Under the pieces are notes generated by a model that saw only the letters and a program-made list of their open reading frames with translations, searched no databases and was not told the DNA's origin. Shown piece by piece: positions 33,176 to 45,354 of a stretch of 64,000 nucleotides of DNA (position 1 is its first letter; every line of letters begins with the position of its first letter). The position numbers were made by a program, and so were the translations under genes. The stretch comes from Neurospora tetrasperma FGSC 2508 (lineage: Eukaryota > Ascomycota > Sordariomycetes > Sordariales > Sordariaceae), in contig NW_009799102.1 in assembly GCF_000213175.1 (NCBI RefSeq), positions 214,178-278,177 on the forward strand, written 5' to 3'.

Positions 33176-35232
33176 ATGTTACCCACCCTAGGCACCATGG
33201 CCTACGGCCTCTACAGCCTCCTCCTAACCTCCACCATCCTCGTTGGTGCCGCCTCCATAAACCTCACTCCCACCGAACGCTACCTTCAAGACTCGGCCCC
33301 CAAGTTGGCCGGTATCAAATACACCGTCCCCAAGGCCGTCCTCGGATCGCATCCCAACACCCGCAAGCTCGAAGTCGCCCATTCCTTCCAAACCCTCCAA
33401 GGCGTCTCCCACTCCATCGGCGGCTCCAGCAGCGGCACCACCCCCCGCGCCGTGAACCGCCGCTCCGCCGCCTCCATCCTCGGCCAACACCAACGCCGTC
33501 TGCGCCAAAACTCCGTCCACACCCACGGTAGCCATGGTGGCGGCGGTGGCGGCGGTAGCGGCGGCGACGACGAGGGAGAAGAAGGCTCCGCCTACGGCTA
33601 CGAAAACGTCACAGTCACCACCGCCTACGGCACCCAATACGCCGCCGAAGTACACTGGAACTCCGTCCCCCTCTTACTGCTTCTCGACACGGGCTCCTCC
33701 GACACGTGGGCCATCACCCACAACTTTTCCTGTCTCGATTACCTTGGGAACGACGTCCCGCAAAAGACGTGCGGGTTCGGTCCCGCTTACAGTTTACCTC
33801 CTCCCCCTACACACACTTCTCCTGTTCCTATTCCTATCATCCCTGGTAGCAATGCCACCAATTCTTCTTCTTCTCCTTCTTCGCCGTCGGGGCCGGCAAA
33901 GGCAGAAGAACCAGACCTCTGGAACCCATATGGCCCTACGGACCCGCAGACGCACATGTTCATTCAGTACGGCGACGGGGAGATCGTCACGGGTCCGATG
34001 GGCTTTGCGGATATCACGGTCGGGAACATCACTGTGAGGAAACAGCAGGTGGCGTTGGCGGAAAGGACGTTTTGGTTTGGGAATAATTTGACGAGTGGGT
34101 TGATGGGGTTGGCGTTTCCGAGTTTGACGAATGCGTATTTAGGGGGGATGCCCACCGGGTCTGGGTCTGGGTCTGGGTCTGGGAGTGGTGAGGGGGGGAG
34201 AGGGGAGGAGAGGGGGGGAGAAGGAGGTGATGGAAGTGGAAGTGGACTAGGCGGTGGTGATGGGCATGAATCCTACAACCAGCTTTACTACCCGCCGTTG
34301 TTCACGAGTATGGTCAACCAGGGGTCGGTACCGCCGCTGTTTAGTATCACGATTGATCGGAATGCTAGCTCGGGGTTGTTGGCTTGGGGTGGGTTGCCGC
34401 CTGCTACGGGGCTGGAGAAGGGGAAGGATGTGGAGTTGGATATGATTATTGTGAGTTTTTATTATCCCTGTCCTGGCAGTGACTGGCCCCAGAACAGAGA
34501 TAAAGAAGAGAAGAACTTTGGGGAAAGAGGCTGTGATGATAACTGACCAAGGATCAAAACAGACAAACCTAATCGACGTCCCCGAGACCGCCTACGACTA
34601 CTCCTTCTACACCGTCATTCCGGACGGGTGGCAATTCGGCCCCAACACCAACACGAGAAAATTCCCTTATATCGTCGACAGCGGAACGACCCTCTGCTAC
34701 CTCCCGTCTGGTATGTCTCTTTTAACCTCCTTTCCCCCCTCTCCCCCTCTTAATCTCCTTTTTCCCCCTTTTAACCTCCTTTTCTCTCCTTTTCTCCTCT
34801 TTTCTCCCTCCCCCCCCCACCTCTTCCTCCTTTTCTTCCCCCCCCCCCCTTTTCCCCCTTCCTCTTGTCCCTCCTCTTCCATCCAATACTAACCCCCGCC
34901 CCCCCCCTTTTCGTACAGCCGAAGCCCAACAAATCAACACGGCATTCAACCCCCCCGCCATCTACCTCTGGATGTACGGCGCCTACTTCACCTCCTGCGA
35001 CGCCATCGTGCCGCGCGTGGGTGTGATCTTGGGCGGGAAGACGTTTTACTTGAATCCTGTCGACTTGATCAATCAGGACATGGTCGATCCGTTGACGGGG
35101 CTGTGCATGACGGCCATTGCGGACGGGGGCGCGGGGCCGTATATCTTGGGGGATGTGTTTATGCAGAATGCGTTGACGGTTTTCGATGTGGGGAGGGGGA
35201 AGATGAGGTTTTTGGGGAGGGAGTTTTATTGA
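33176..35232 (+). CDS. Secreted pepsin-like aspartic protease
   Basis: Three exons, 33176-34450, 34563-34710 and 34919-35232, join to 578 residues. The start is ATG 33176; a second ATG seven codons in would also work. A hydrophobic signal peptide (YSLLLTSTILVGAAS) leads into a propeptide and a Gly/His/Asp-rich linker. The two catalytic motifs are LLDTGSSDTW near residue 170 and IVDSGTTLCYLP near residue 463, the second lying just before the last intron. The flap region is QYGDGEIVTGPMG, and GLMGLAF and YILGDVFMQNALTVFD are conserved A1-family blocks. An unusual Gly-Ser/Gly-Glu insert (about residues 325-365) interrupts the catalytic domain, and a Pro/Ser/Asn-rich insert sits after the first Asp. 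Several NxT/NxS sites suggest glycosylation. It probably acts outside the cell or in the vacuole; I see no clear C-terminal GPI signal. Confidence 0.9.
34711..34918 (+). other. Pyrimidine-only intron of the aspartic protease gene
   Basis: This 208-base intron runs from donor GTATGT to acceptor ACAG and is built almost entirely of C and T on the coding strand, with G nearly absent between its ends. It contains imperfect repeats of TTAACCTCC and long C runs. It is about twice as long as the other introns in this window. Confidence 0.8.
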
Positions 35233-36042
35233 GTTTGTTTGTCAACGGGGGGATATGAGGGAGGGGAAGGGAAGTGATGGGAGGTGAAGGGAAGGGAGGG
35301 GAAAGGAAAGGGGGGGAATTGGGGACGAGGTGAAATTGTTAAAGTTGTTGGGTTGGTTCGTTTCGGGGAGTTTCCGTCTCTTATGTAGTTCAGGTTCGGG
35401 GGTCGATTGGGGCTGCAGATAGAATAGGTCCTGATGTAGGTCGTTCGAAATAGTAGACTGTCATCAGTTGGTTGTCTCAGGCTTTGTTGTTGGAGGTTAG
35501 TGTTGAGTTGGTACCGATATCTAGCTGATCTGGGTACTTATTGACTTTGTATCCCTACAAAGGAACCTTGATTGAGTGTGACACTCAGGACCTCCATGCT
35601 TTCCGTCTGCTATGTCAACGTAATGATGTTTCCAGTTTGTAGTAAAATGGATATGCTGTTGCCAGTTCAAGGTATTTTCTCTATCGTTCATCAAATGGAA
35701 ACTGTCAGCAAGAAACTACTCTGTATCCTCGGATGGAAAGACGCCCAAGGTTAACCTTAACGGCACAGCGTGGAAAACATCACACCAACGGAAAGCAACG
35801 TAAAGTAAGAATTAATTGTTGATTTGAAGCCCCCCAGTTTTACTTTTCAACCAAAAACGCCTTGGAAGCTTGCGCAAACAACAACAAGAAACAACAGCAA
35901 GTGAGCAACACAAAAGAAAACACCACTATGCTCCACACCGAATGCCCGATGGATATCTAAGAGAGAACATTGACAAATCATCCCCTTTTCGTATTCTAAC
36001 CAACAACAACAACAACAAGACGAACACCGAATCCCGCCTCGC
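35233..36042. other. Convergent spacer between protease and has1
   Basis: G-rich immediately after the protease stop (GGGAGGGGAAGGG type), then ordinary sequence. An AAC triplet run lies near 36000-36016. No gene is supported; both flanking genes end here. Confidence 0.5.
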
Positions 36043-37844
36043 TTAGTGGCGGTTCTGCTTCGGTTGGCTACCATACGCTCTCCTGCTCGTCTGCTTCTTG
36101 TCACGCGACATGCTGGAGGCCAGGGTGATGTCTACCCTGGGAGGAGTGGAGAAGCCGAAGGACTGTTTTTGGTTTGTTAGTGACTGTTCTGCTATGGAGA
36201 AAGAAAGGAAGAGAAGAGAAAACATACCTTGGCCACCTTGACCAAGTCAAGCTTATGGATATCAAACACCGACCGCAAACTGTGCGAAGCGTAGGCGTGG
36301 AGATACGACCTGTAACCATCCTTGGCACTCTGGTTAAGGTAGTAGTTCTGGCCGATCAGCTTCTCCAGCTGGGACTGAACGTTGAGAATCTTGCTCTTGG
36401 GGAAGTCGTATTCCACCACGGGGACCTTGGCGGCCTTGAGATGGGCGAGGAAACCCAACTCGTTGGGCTGGAGGAAGAGCAGCGAACGGCCCTTGGTGTT
36501 GTTACCACGGGCGGTACGACCGACGCGGTGAATGTAGTCGCGCGGGTCATCAGGAGGATCGAACTGGACGATCCAGTCAACGGCCGGGATATCGAGACCA
36601 CGAGCGGCAACGTCCGTGCAGATGAGGGTGCCCTGCTTGGCGTTGCAGAATTCGAAAAAGGTGTTTGTGCGCTTCTGCTGCTTCTGCTTGCCGTGGAGAT
36701 CGAGAACCTGGAGATCGATGTACTGGAGCAGTTCGGAGTAGTACTTGACCGAGTTGCAGGACGAGAAGAAGACAATGACCTTCTTCTTCTGCATCTTCTT
36801 GAGGAAAGAGAAGAGGAGCAGGAAGCGCTTGTCGGCGTCGACAACAACGTAGCCTTGGTCCAGACCCTCGACCGTGCTGAACTGCTTCTCCTCATCGACG
36901 TTGACGTAAAGAGGACCGGGACGGAGCGAGATACGGGCGAGATCCTCGACCTTGGTGGTTTGTGTGGCGGAGAAGAGCATGGTCTGACGGTCCTCCTTGG
37001 GCAGAATCTTGATAATCTGGCGCATTTCGTCCTCGAAACCAATCTCGAGAATACGGTCGGCCTCGTCGATGATGAGCGATCGCATGTTCTTGAACACAAA
37101 GGGAGTGTTTTGCAGGTGATCGAGCAGACGACCGGGGGTAGCAATGAGCAGGTTGACGCCCTTGCCCAGCTTCTCGGCCTCAGCACGACGGTTGGCACCA
37201 CCAATGACGACGCCGTATGTTTGGGAGTGGTTCTTCATGAGCTCGCGGGCGACGCCGAAGATCTGGAGGGCCAATTCGCGGGTAGGCGTAACAACGATGG
37301 CGCCGGTACCGTTTCTCGGCTTGAAGCGCAGGGAGCTGAGCATCTCGATGGCGGGAATGAGGAAAGCGAGGGTCTTGCCGGAACCGGTCTTGGCCGCACC
37401 GAGGACGTCCTTGCCGGCGAGCAGAGGCGGGATACCTCTCCTCTGGATCTCGGTCATCTTGGTGAAGCCCATCTCAGCAATGGCCTTCATGGTCTTGTCG
37501 GACAGGTTGAGCTCGGAGAAGTCGGTGGCATTGGTCGCGATGGACGGGGCGATGAGGGAGTCGTTGGTCTTTGTAAGTTCGTCGCCGGCCTCAGCGTCCT
37601 TGTCGTCGCTGTCCTCCTTGTCCTCGTTGCCGGTGGGGATGACCTCGTCGCCATCTTGTTGTTCCTCCGCCTTTTGGGCATCGTTCTCCTCCTCGGGGGT
37701 GGTGTCCTCGACGACCTCTTCGGCGGCCTTCTTCTCCTTCTTGTCCTTCTTCACCTTCTTGGTCTTCTTGTCGGTGGCGGCACCATCTTCGGTCGCAATC
37801 TTGGCGTCCTTGAGCTTGCGCTTCTTGCTGAGTTCGGAAGCCAT
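36043..37844 (-). CDS. has1: ATP-dependent DEAD-box RNA helicase Has1
   Basis: Two exons, 37844-36228 and 36162-36043, join to 578 residues. The Lys/Glu-rich N-terminus (KKRKLKDAK) is typical of nucleolar helicases. Motifs in order are GFTKMTEIQ (Q motif), AAKTGSGKT (Walker A, about residue 153), [33 protein letters not shown] (DEAD box), [25 protein letters not shown] and [11 protein letters not shown]. The combination [15 protein letters not shown] and the C-terminal block [27 protein letters not shown] are characteristic of the Has1/DDX18 family, which works in 40S and 60S ribosome biogenesis in the nucleolus. The small last exon supplies [11 protein letters not shown] and a basic tail. 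All helicase motifs are intact. Confidence 0.96.
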
Positions 37845-40800
37845 CGTGATGGCGTGGGGGGGTGGTGCTGTCGGTGGGTGGTTGCGATACTCTGGGAAAA
37901 GGGCGTCGCAATGGTTCCGTTCAAATTCCCAGCGAGTCGAATCTGTTATCCTTCCTCTGCCTTCTCTTTCGCTGGGGATTTTTTTCTTATCGCTTGTTCG
38001 ATAACCAGGGATTACACCAGGCGGTGAAAATTTTGCCAATTCTGCCCTCTTCTCCTGGTGAAAACCTGGTCTGTGCGCTACAGCCGTCCCATTGCCGGCT
38101 CCACTTTTGACTGCAGATCAGCCGAACCCCAGAACCCAATTGCTTGTGAGCGTCGAGAACTTCATTTCCTCTTATTTTCAAATCTAGATCATGCTGTTCC
38201 CTTTTTCGGATTCTTTCAACATCTTAACGCTTTCCACCTCTCTCGTGATCAGTCCACCTGTCGTAACTACGATATAACTCAGTATAACCACACTTTCTCA
38301 GTCTTTCGAATTTGAAGTCCCTCTCCCGGAATGAGGCTCTGAATGTCATCCATGATGGCATTGCTCTACACTGCGGACATGCAAACGCTGTACAGTACCT
38401 CTAAGATCCTGGCATTGCAGTGTTCTTCTTATGTTACAGTTTCATTACAAAGGTTTAGTGGATTGAAACAGACCAGTCAATGGCCTGGTGGACTTTGCAG
38501 TTCCTGTCCAGTGGACGACTTCGAAGGTATTGACAAAAGTCCAAAGTCAGACTACGGGTTGCCTTGATCAACAATAAATGATTCGGGTCATCCGTAAAAA
38601 ATTCCAGGCTGTGGGACACAGGGCGCGAGATTGGAACGTACCAGCCAGCTTCGAATCCAGGTCCCTGGGTTGGAAGTGTCACTCGCCGACAGGCTCCTGG
38701 GTCGATACATGACAGTATACATGGCAGATAAATATCTTCGCATCATTACATTGGCTGAGTGAAGTTTCATGAACCCCTCCCAATTCCTTCATATTCTCAA
38801 GGCTGACGGGATGCTATCTTGGTCACGTCGGAAGTAACAACACCTTCATTACATAAAAACATGATCATTTTTCATGGAGTTGGCCGAGTCACAAGTTTGG
38901 TTCGGTCTTTGGCTCACTGCTGCCTTGGGTCGCATCATTCCATGGCCTAAAGCCGAGAATGGTTCCAATAGGAGGTATCAGCACGGAAGTTGATTTCCAT
39001 CATATAATCTGGTCCCATGGCCTTATTCTTCAACACTCGCTCAACACCACGGGCAGACACCACGGAAACAATCCAGAAGGCATTTCATAACATAAACTCG
39101 GACAAGAACTTCCGGTTCTTGAATCGAAACCACGTTTATGTCAAATCTCGATGCACGCTGTATCTCACTTCCCCGTCTTTCTGCTGCCAAGTGGTGCCCC
39201 AGGAGGCGTAGACACGGCTCAAGCCGATCGGGCTGGTAATTTGGCTTCGAATTGACCAGACTAGCTCCCGCTTGCCCCTTGCGATTGACTTTGGCTAGTA
39301 AACAAGGCATGGGGTCTCGAGCTACGTACACTATGAGCCTTGCTTGTAGGGCTGGACTGTGGGAGCAGAGGACATGGATGGAAGAAGTAACGGGAGATAC
39401 CGTTGGATCGTTCCTTGTATGCCATAACAACCGATAGGTAGACCATAAGACTTTTCGTCTGTAAAGGGTTTCGTTCGATGGAACTCATCAACACCTAACA
39501 TCAATACTTGGTCGATCTTGCCTGGTCATACGAGCATCTCCTAGTAGTGTACGTAGGTAGATAATACACTACACAAACACTAACTAAACCCGTAAGCTTT
39601 CACAGCATGAACCTGGAAACAATTGCATGGTACTCCTACTGGATAGTTAGGCCAGAAGTGAACAACCAACAAGAAAAGAACCATCCATTCTTTCTTTCTC
39701 GCCACTGTTGTGTTGTCAGCCAGCCCTGTAAGCACCTAGGTAGGTAAGCTTCCCCCATGATTTTGTACAAGTAGTCCTGGCACACCCGAATAGTTAACCG
39801 GCTTGGCGTCGAACTAAGCTTGGCATGCCCAGGGTTAAAGGAACGATCCGAACCCGAACGGACGTCGTCGGTTCGTCGGTTCGTCGGTTGGAAGATCACC
39901 CACCCCCCTTGGCTTGGGAAGGTGTAAATTGCTAGGCGTCACTTGACCCGAGGAAAAAAAATAGGGGTCCGTCATTCCAGGTACCCGCGGCATGTTGCTG
40001 AAAATTTGTTTCAGTTGGAGCAGATGGGGACAATCTCCAGACAAGAACATAATCGTGTTGATCGACTTCGTATCAACAATCCAAACATACCTACAATAGC
40101 CGGGGCCTGCGCGGGTAGGGCAGCGTTTTTACTTTTCGTGATATCTCCACTTTGAAGGCTCGTTGCCTGATTGATTCAGCCTCAAATAAGAAGTGGAAAA
40201 CATTATGAGCACATGTGTGTTTTCCAATGAACCGACGGCGGAAGAGGAGCAGTAAGAAACGAAGACGGGAGATTTGGTTAAGTACGTAAGGTAGGTAAGT
40301 AGGGAAAGGGTAACGGGTCCCTTATTGTTAAGTAGAGGTAGGTACTTCCTGTTGCGATTCAGTTTACACGTTGAAGGTGATTAGTCCTGTTGAAACTGAA
40401 TCCAAGCCCTCAATTAACAGAACTGACAGACAACTGAACATCTCAGCTCAAATTCTCTTCGTGAACTTGTTTCCATGCTGTCGTCATTTCTGGTATTGAT
40501 TCGTCTTTGGTCTGGGCTCTTGCGTGTACAAGTCGTCCACGCGTACGTGTAATTCTCGTTTGGGAATGAATGAACTGGGCGCGGGATGTTGTCTCCACCA
40601 GACTATTTCCCCCTGACAGCTGGGTGGATTCAGCGCACAGCATTTCTTTTACACCGCCCTGATGCCTTCCCAAAAAAGAAATGAAATCCCAAAAACACTC
40701 TTCAGGGTCCGTCGACAAAAAAGAATTTGGCGAATTCGGGGTTTCGGTCATATGACCGTGTCATCGTTCCCGCCTATTTGAGGGAGAGAGAGTCATGTGA

Positions 40801-40932
40801 ACTGAACACTTGGGGGTTCAAAGTTTCAGAAGTGCAGGCAGGAGGAACTGCACCGCCATCTTTCACCTTTCCGCGGGGTTGAATGCTGCTTATGTCGGAG
40901 AATTAATCTTCAGGCGGGCACCTCTTTCCTAA

Positions 40933-40964
<32 letters not shown>

Positions 40965-43821
40965 CCCCCGCTCATATTTCGGGCGAAATCGATGCTTGAG
41001 AACCGTAATGGCTTCACTCCCGCTTGTATTCTCAGCTGATAGCGGGATGTCTTCTTCTTAAGTCGGCTTCTTTTCGATGCGATCGATGGTTCCTGGCAGT
41101 GTTTCGTTACATGGTTCGATCCGGCCGTGTTCGTGTACCCCACATTTTTCTCTTTTTCAACCTTTTACCTTTCCCATGGAACTCGACTGTGCACAACGGA
41201 CAGGACAGGTTCCTGCAGAAGCACAAGTGGGCAAACAAAGGCAAGTAGAACAGGTGGAAGATGAAAGTAGACGCAATGATAAGTCGATGTTATTCAGTTG
41301 TCTCTTATATGGTCTTCACCTCCAGTCTTGAAGGTTTGATATGGTTTCCCCCACGAATTTCTGTCGCTGTCATTACACGTACAGTAGCGTTACACCAAAC
41401 TCCGCGGCCTCCGCTTGAGGGGCAAATGCACGTCATGATTGCTTTTCGGGTGTTCCGAGTTCAATGACTGGGCTGGGAATTTCTCGCCCAAAAACTGTAA
41501 TTTTTTTCTTTCCCAGTTAATTGATTGATGATCCCGAACATTCATATTGCTTCTTTGGCCACCACCACCTCATGTTCAGTGAGTTGTTGGGAAAGATGCC
41601 TGGGATGAGATGATCCTACGGTACATCAGTGCATGTGCGCTTCTGCCGTTTGGGGTCGTTGTCGTTGTTGCCGTGCAGACCGTGATAACTAAGCCGCACG
41701 TCAACGGGCGAGCGGGAAGAGACCCCGAGATCGGTGTTGCCGAGCTCTACTTTCAAGTCTCGCATTAACGCGCTAAGCGCTGCCGTCTAACTGTATAAAG
41801 CTAGGGAAGGACTTTCTTTTAGCATACCGCCCTGAACCCCCACCATGGTCCCTGTGATCGCGGTTTGCTTTCTCCCGAGGAGAGAAGGGAAGGGTTCAAC
41901 ATGGCGGTCTGTCGGTGGAACCTGCAGAGCTTCTCAACTTTTCGTTCACGTGTACTACAGATTTGATGTTTACGATTTCCTACCTATTTTGGCATGCTCC
42001 AGACGGAAAGCTGAAAGATGTATGTATTCGGACTTTTTTTCTTATTGGCAACCCGGACCTGGAGTTTTAACGCACAGTTCAATAGCGAATGGAGGGGCAA
42101 GTTACACAGTCATCAGATGGTCAGGCGGGACTACTTCTGCTAGAACACCAGCTCACGGTTCGTCGTCCAAAGTGTCAAACACCGAACCGAGCGGTTGTCG
42201 CCTGCCTTGCGTGAGCTGTATCGCAGACGGAAAACAGCCATGACATGGAGAAGCAGCCATCTCCAGTCTTGGCAAGGTTCTTTGTGAGTCCCGTCTCTCT
42301 CCATCTCGTCAAGGGTGGGGTCCCGTCGGGAGTTGAAACGACGGGACTGGTGAGACTGGTGGTTGCTGACTGGAACTTGGAACACTGCAGTGTCTAGGTA
42401 CGTAGGTAGAAGGCTGGAACCTTTTTGGCCCTGGCCTTGGCCCGGTGATGCTTGGCGTGAATTGGGCTGTGAGTCTTTCCATCTTTCTATTTTTCCTTCG
42501 CTTCAGAGTCAAGTCTTCCTTCCGATGTTTAGCCAAATGATGCCATCTTGGGGGGTTGTCTGCTGTTTGTGATCAATCCAAAACGTAAAAGGATTGTCAT
42601 GTGTTGAGAGCAGACGGGAGTCATAGGTGGTGAAGAGTTGGATCGTGAATGATGGAATGTTACACTCTGACGGTTTTGTACGTAACGGCCGAACCGCCAC
42701 GAAGAAAGGAAAAAAAAAGGTACACTACAGGGCAGAGGCAACTAACCCGGGTTGACCCATTCCAGCGGGTGGGCTTCCAGTGGGTGTCTCGGTGGACTCC
42801 CGCTGGCTTCCCTGTGCCCTGTGCCTTGCCTGCCCTACCAATGCAGCCCATTTGCACCCACTAGCATCCCATGCTTGCCCGCTTCAGGCCAGGTAATTCC
42901 ACCGCAATTCCCGTCTTCCCTGAGAATTCCGATGGTGACGGAACCGCCAGGGACAAGGTGCCCAAAGGCCATGTCCTCGTGCCCGGTATCGTGTTTAAAA
43001 AAAAAAAAGTTCAAGAATCTTTTGGGGGTGACTGTTTCTATTTTGGACTTCCATAGTTAGTAATTACAACAACCAAAGGGAAGGTGTTCAGCTGTGCTTG
43101 TGGATCCTCAAAGAGGATGAGAGTTTGGATTTCGTAGTACCGTAGTATGTACATGGACTGGTACGTACTGCGGCAACAGGAACCGGCCATGGCGCAGGGC
43201 AGCTCTTGCTAAACAGGTACATCCATCCATCCGTTACCATTACCTTATCCTTATCGATCAATACCTACCTACTGTCATATTCCCGTTTCCATTCTTCAAC
43301 ATCCTTCACTTCTCCTCTTCACCTATTACTTACTTTTCTTCCCCTTTACTACTACTTCTTCTTCCCTCCCATCTTCTTCTTCGTCTTCATTCTTCTCCTT
43401 CCACAGCATTTTTCGCCGCTGCCATTGCTGTTGCTCGCCAGAGATCGTCCCCGATCCCCGTTCGGTTCTAGTCTCGCCGCCGCTGCCATCGCATCCGCCA
43501 ACGACGTCCAGACTTGCCATCCCCACGTTTCCACCGGCAACGCCCTGCTACGTCGACGAACAGGTACCTGGAAAGCCTTTGCGCAAAACCGGCCTACCAA
43601 CTGCCCTTGTTGTCAGCCAAGAAGTCCCCGGACACTGGCACTACCCCAACTCGACTTGCCTCACGCGATCAACTACTTCACCGTACTTGTCAACGACACT
43701 TGATCAGGACTACAAGAACTCGACGACTGCGCGCCCAATTCGGTGGCTACATGTACTCGCAGCGTTTCCTGCCCTTCCCTGACCTCGACCTTTTTCCCAG
43801 TACACAAGCACATCGGCAACC
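37845..43821. other. Large 6-kb gene-poor region
   Basis: This is the longest gene-free stretch in the window, between two genes transcribed outward. It holds a CCTG tetranucleotide repeat at 40933-40964 and GGTAGGTA-type words near 39551, 39737, 40288, 40337, 42396 and 43263. A strongly C/T-rich leader runs from about 43300 to 43470 before the 6-phosphofructo-2-kinase gene. Open frames are short; the longest (43206-43703, 165 codons) is a leader artefact of Phe, Leu, Ser and Pro. No tRNA, intact transposon or long terminal repeat was seen. The length may reflect a large promoter region or a transcribed non-coding RNA. Confidence 0.45.
40933..40964 (+). repeat. Eight CCTG tetranucleotide repeats
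   Basis: Eight perfect CCTG units in tandem in an intergenic setting; a microsatellite likely to vary in length between strains. Confidence 0.95.
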
Positions 43822-45354
43822 ATGGCCCCTAGGACAAACGGCATTGGTGTGCAAGTTGAGAACACCCGCATCTGCGTGGTGATGGTGGGTCTCCCGGCCC
43901 GTGGAAAGAGCTACATCGCACAGAAAGGTACTATGCCATATCATCCAGCTTGCTTTCTTGTTCCATAGGGTCCAGTTGCTAACTCCAGTCCCTCTCCCAG
44001 CGCAACGCTATCTTGCCTGGCTCTCGATCCCCGCCGCTACATTCAATGTCGGCAACTACAGACGCACAGATGCCCCCCAACCGTCCGCCGACTTCTTCGA
44101 ACCCAACAACCCGGAGGGAGAGCGCAAGCGTCGCGCTGCTGCCGAGGCTGCGGTAGCCGACATGCTCAGGTGGTTCAAGAAGGGAGGAGTTGTCGGCATC
44201 CTCGATGCCACCAATAGCACAAAAGAGAGGCGCAAATGGGTCCTCGATCTCATGACCCAAAACAACATTGAGGTCATCTTTGTCGAGTCCAAGTGCGATG
44301 ACGAGAACATGATTATGGCCAACATCCGCGACGTCAAGACCACCAGTCCCGATTACCAGGGCCAAGATCCCGAAACCGCGGCGCTCGACTTCCGCAATCG
44401 CATACGCAACTACGAAAAGGTGTACAAATCGCTTAACCAAGACGGCGACGAGGAGGATTTGACTTTCCTCAAGATTATGAACGTGGGGAAGCAAGTCATC
44501 ATCAACCGCATTCGCGACTACCTGCAGAGTCGTATTGTGTACTACCTCATGAACTTGCACATTCGCCCTCGAACAGTATGGCTGTCAAGGGTACGTATTT
44601 CCGCTTGTCCCTATCAGTTTGGCGGGATGCTAACGATTTGTAGCACGGCGAGTCCATGCTCAATCTCGAAGGCCGTATTGGTGGCGATGCCGAGCTATCG
44701 CACAGAGGTGAAGAGTACGCGCGGAAGCTCCCCGAGCTAGTAAGAGAATCCGTTGGTGTACGTTACTCCCTGCCCCGCACTCTTTGTTGTTGCACGACTC
44801 AGTCTAACATTCTTCCGCAGAGCGACCGCCCTTTGACAGTATGGACATCAACACTAAAGCGCACCATTGCCACGGCGCGCCACCTACCAAAACATTACAA
44901 CCAGCTACAATGGAAGGCCCTGGACGAGCTCGACGCCGGCGTGTGCGACGGCATGACGTACCAAGAGATTGCGGACATGTACCCAGATGACTTCCAAGCG
45001 CGCGACGAAGACAAGTACAACTACCGGTATCGCGGAGGCGAAAGCTACCGCGATGTTGTGATCCGACTGGAGCCCATCATCATGGAGCTGGAGCGTAGTG
45101 AGGACATTCTCATCATCTCGCATCAGGCCGTCATCCGCTGCATATATGCATACTTTATGCAAAAACCGCAAGAAGAAAGCCCCTGGGTTCCCGTGCCGTT
45201 GCACACGCTGATAAAGCTGACACCGAGGGCGTATGGGACCGAGGTGCAGACTTACAAGGCCAACATCCAGGCTGTTAGCACGTGGAGAGGGAAGGGAAGC
45301 ACGGCAAAGCACGAGGACCCTAGTCCCGAAAAGAGTCTTTTCCAGACTCACTAG
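43822..45354 (+). CDS. 6-phosphofructo-2-kinase / fructose-2,6-bisphosphatase
   Basis: Four exons, 43822-43927, 44001-44590, 44644-44757 and 44821-45354, join to 447 residues. The N-terminal kinase has Walker A GLPARGKSYIAQK split by the first intron, then FNVGNYRR, a Walker-B-like ILDATNST and FVESKCDDE. The C-terminal phosphatase starts at LSRHGESMLNLEGRIGGD, restored exactly across the second intron, with its catalytic His at residue 233. It continues with WTSTLKRTIATA, LDELDAGVCDGMTYQEIADMYPD and ISHQAVIRC (second His about residue 371). Both domains keep their key residues, so the enzyme should both make and degrade fructose-2,6-bisphosphate, the cytosolic regulator of glycolysis and gluconeogenesis. 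It is compact, lacking the long N-terminal regulatory region of yeast Pfk26. The first donor, GTACTA, is weaker than the others. Confidence 0.94.

Noticed and set aside
36174-38027. Plus-strand frame of 617 codons opposite has1
   Set aside because: It mirrors the has1 coding strand exactly and arises from its codon bias; the DEAD-box motifs on the minus strand are unambiguous.
40933-40964. CCTG array considered as a CRISPR or binding-site array
   Set aside because: Four-base units without spacers in a fungal genome are a simple microsatellite.
43206-43703. 165-codon plus-strand frame upstream of the 6-phosphofructo-2-kinase gene
   Set aside because: It is a C/T-rich leader translating to Phe, Leu, Ser and Pro runs; no family features, and the real start at 43822 is in recognised sequence.
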